The notes under the pieces are model-generated. The model saw nothing but the letters and a program-made list of their open reading frames with translations, had not been told where the DNA came from and did not search any database. A stretch of DNA of 15,445 bases from an uncultured Duganella sp. (lineage in GTDB: Bacteria > Pseudomonadota > Gammaproteobacteria > Burkholderiales > Burkholderiaceae): the NCBI GenBank assembly GCA_946482635.1, contig CAMLSG010000130.1, positions 1 to 15,445 of the forward strand, in the 5' to 3' direction. Shown piece after piece: positions 15,411-15,445 of the stretch (its first letter is position 1; every line of letters starts with the position of its first letter). The position numbers and the translations under genes were made by a program.

Positions 15411-15425
15411 CTTACAAAACTTTAC
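15411..15425 (-). promoter_or_regulatory. Candidate response-regulator operator (10-bp tandem repeat)
   Basis: On the minus strand it reads GTAAA-N5-GTAAG, two half-sites in direct orientation with a 10-bp period. OmpR/PhoB-family regulators bind such head-to-tail repeats, and CpxR uses GTAAA-N5-GTAAA. It lies about 144 bp upstream of the SBP2 GTG, a reasonable activator position if the transcription start is near 15300-15340. The operon encodes its own OmpR-family regulator, which makes it the leading candidate to bind here (inference). Confidence 0.4.
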
Positions 15426-15445
15426 AGAGCAGCGGCCGCAGCCCG

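Larger units (their letters stand above)
15268..15445 (-). promoter_or_regulatory. Upstream control region of the sugar operon
   Basis: No gene is seen in these 178 bp up to the window edge. The SBP2 ribosome binding site GGAG (15276-15279) has an 8-nt spacer to GTG. The stretch from about 15291 to 15445 is more AT-rich in patches than the genes around it and holds the two repeats listed separately, plus a TTTGCAAA palindrome (15360-15367). I could not find a sigma-70 promoter with both hexamers in good register. TAGCAT near 15305-15310 (minus strand) is a possible -10 without a fitting -35. The promoter may need an activator, in line with control by a two-component regulator. Confidence 0.5.

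Noticed and set aside
1..15445. tRNA, rRNA, CRISPR, insertion sequence, integrase or phage genes
   Set aside because: None seen. Nearly all sequence is covered by intact metabolic, transport or signalling genes, and no long repeats were noticed.

Overview
The window looks like chromosomal DNA of a GC-rich Gram-negative bacterium, most likely a betaproteobacterium of the Burkholderiales. The Oxalobacteraceae (Massilia, Duganella or Janthinobacterium-like) are my best guess. The reasons are a Liv-type ABC operon ending in a PaaK-like ligase, a large TonB-dependent receptor of the sugar type, GC-rich codon use with long stop-free antisense frames, and tight gene packing. I have not confirmed the organism by any search. 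There are no tRNA or rRNA genes, insertion sequences, phage genes or CRISPR arrays.

Positions 1-5772 (+ strand) hold the 3' part of one operon. It runs: end of a LivG-type ATPase, LivH permease, LivM permease, periplasmic binding protein, LivF ATPase, a small MmcQ/YjbR-family protein, and a PaaK-like adenylate-forming CoA ligase. Gaps are 0 to 28 bp and the last two genes overlap by 4 bp. The layout suggests import of a carboxylate-type substrate by the ABC system, followed by activation to its CoA thioester. The ligase lacks a textbook ATP-binding P-loop.

Positions 5868-6449 (+ strand) hold a separate purine-salvage gene, a hypoxanthine-guanine phosphoribosyltransferase. It ends 2 bp from the end of the convergent histidine kinase gene.

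Positions 6452-15267 (- strand) hold six co-directional genes that read like one operon. In transcription order they are: sugar-type binding protein 2 (SBP2), TonB-dependent receptor, sugar MFS transporter of the FucP/GluP type, sugar-type binding protein 1 (SBP1, resembling the Pseudomonas glucose binding protein GtsA/GltB), OmpR-family response regulator, and sensor histidine kinase. No ABC permease or ATPase accompanies either binding protein. The obvious path for sugar is therefore TonB receptor (outer membrane) to MFS (inner membrane). SBP1 is translationally coupled to the two-component pair, so it may be a periplasmic sugar sensor for the kinase, recalling the Pseudomonas GltR/GtrS glucose system.

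A near-perfect intrinsic terminator lies between SBP2 and the receptor, with only about 30 nt between its U-run and the receptor start. It probably works as a partial terminator or attenuator that makes SBP2 more abundant than the receptor. A second GC-rich hairpin lies between the receptor and the MFS gene. Upstream of SBP2, a 10-bp tandem repeat of the kind OmpR-family regulators bind (GTAAA-N5-GTAAG) is a candidate operator for feedback by the operon's own response regulator.
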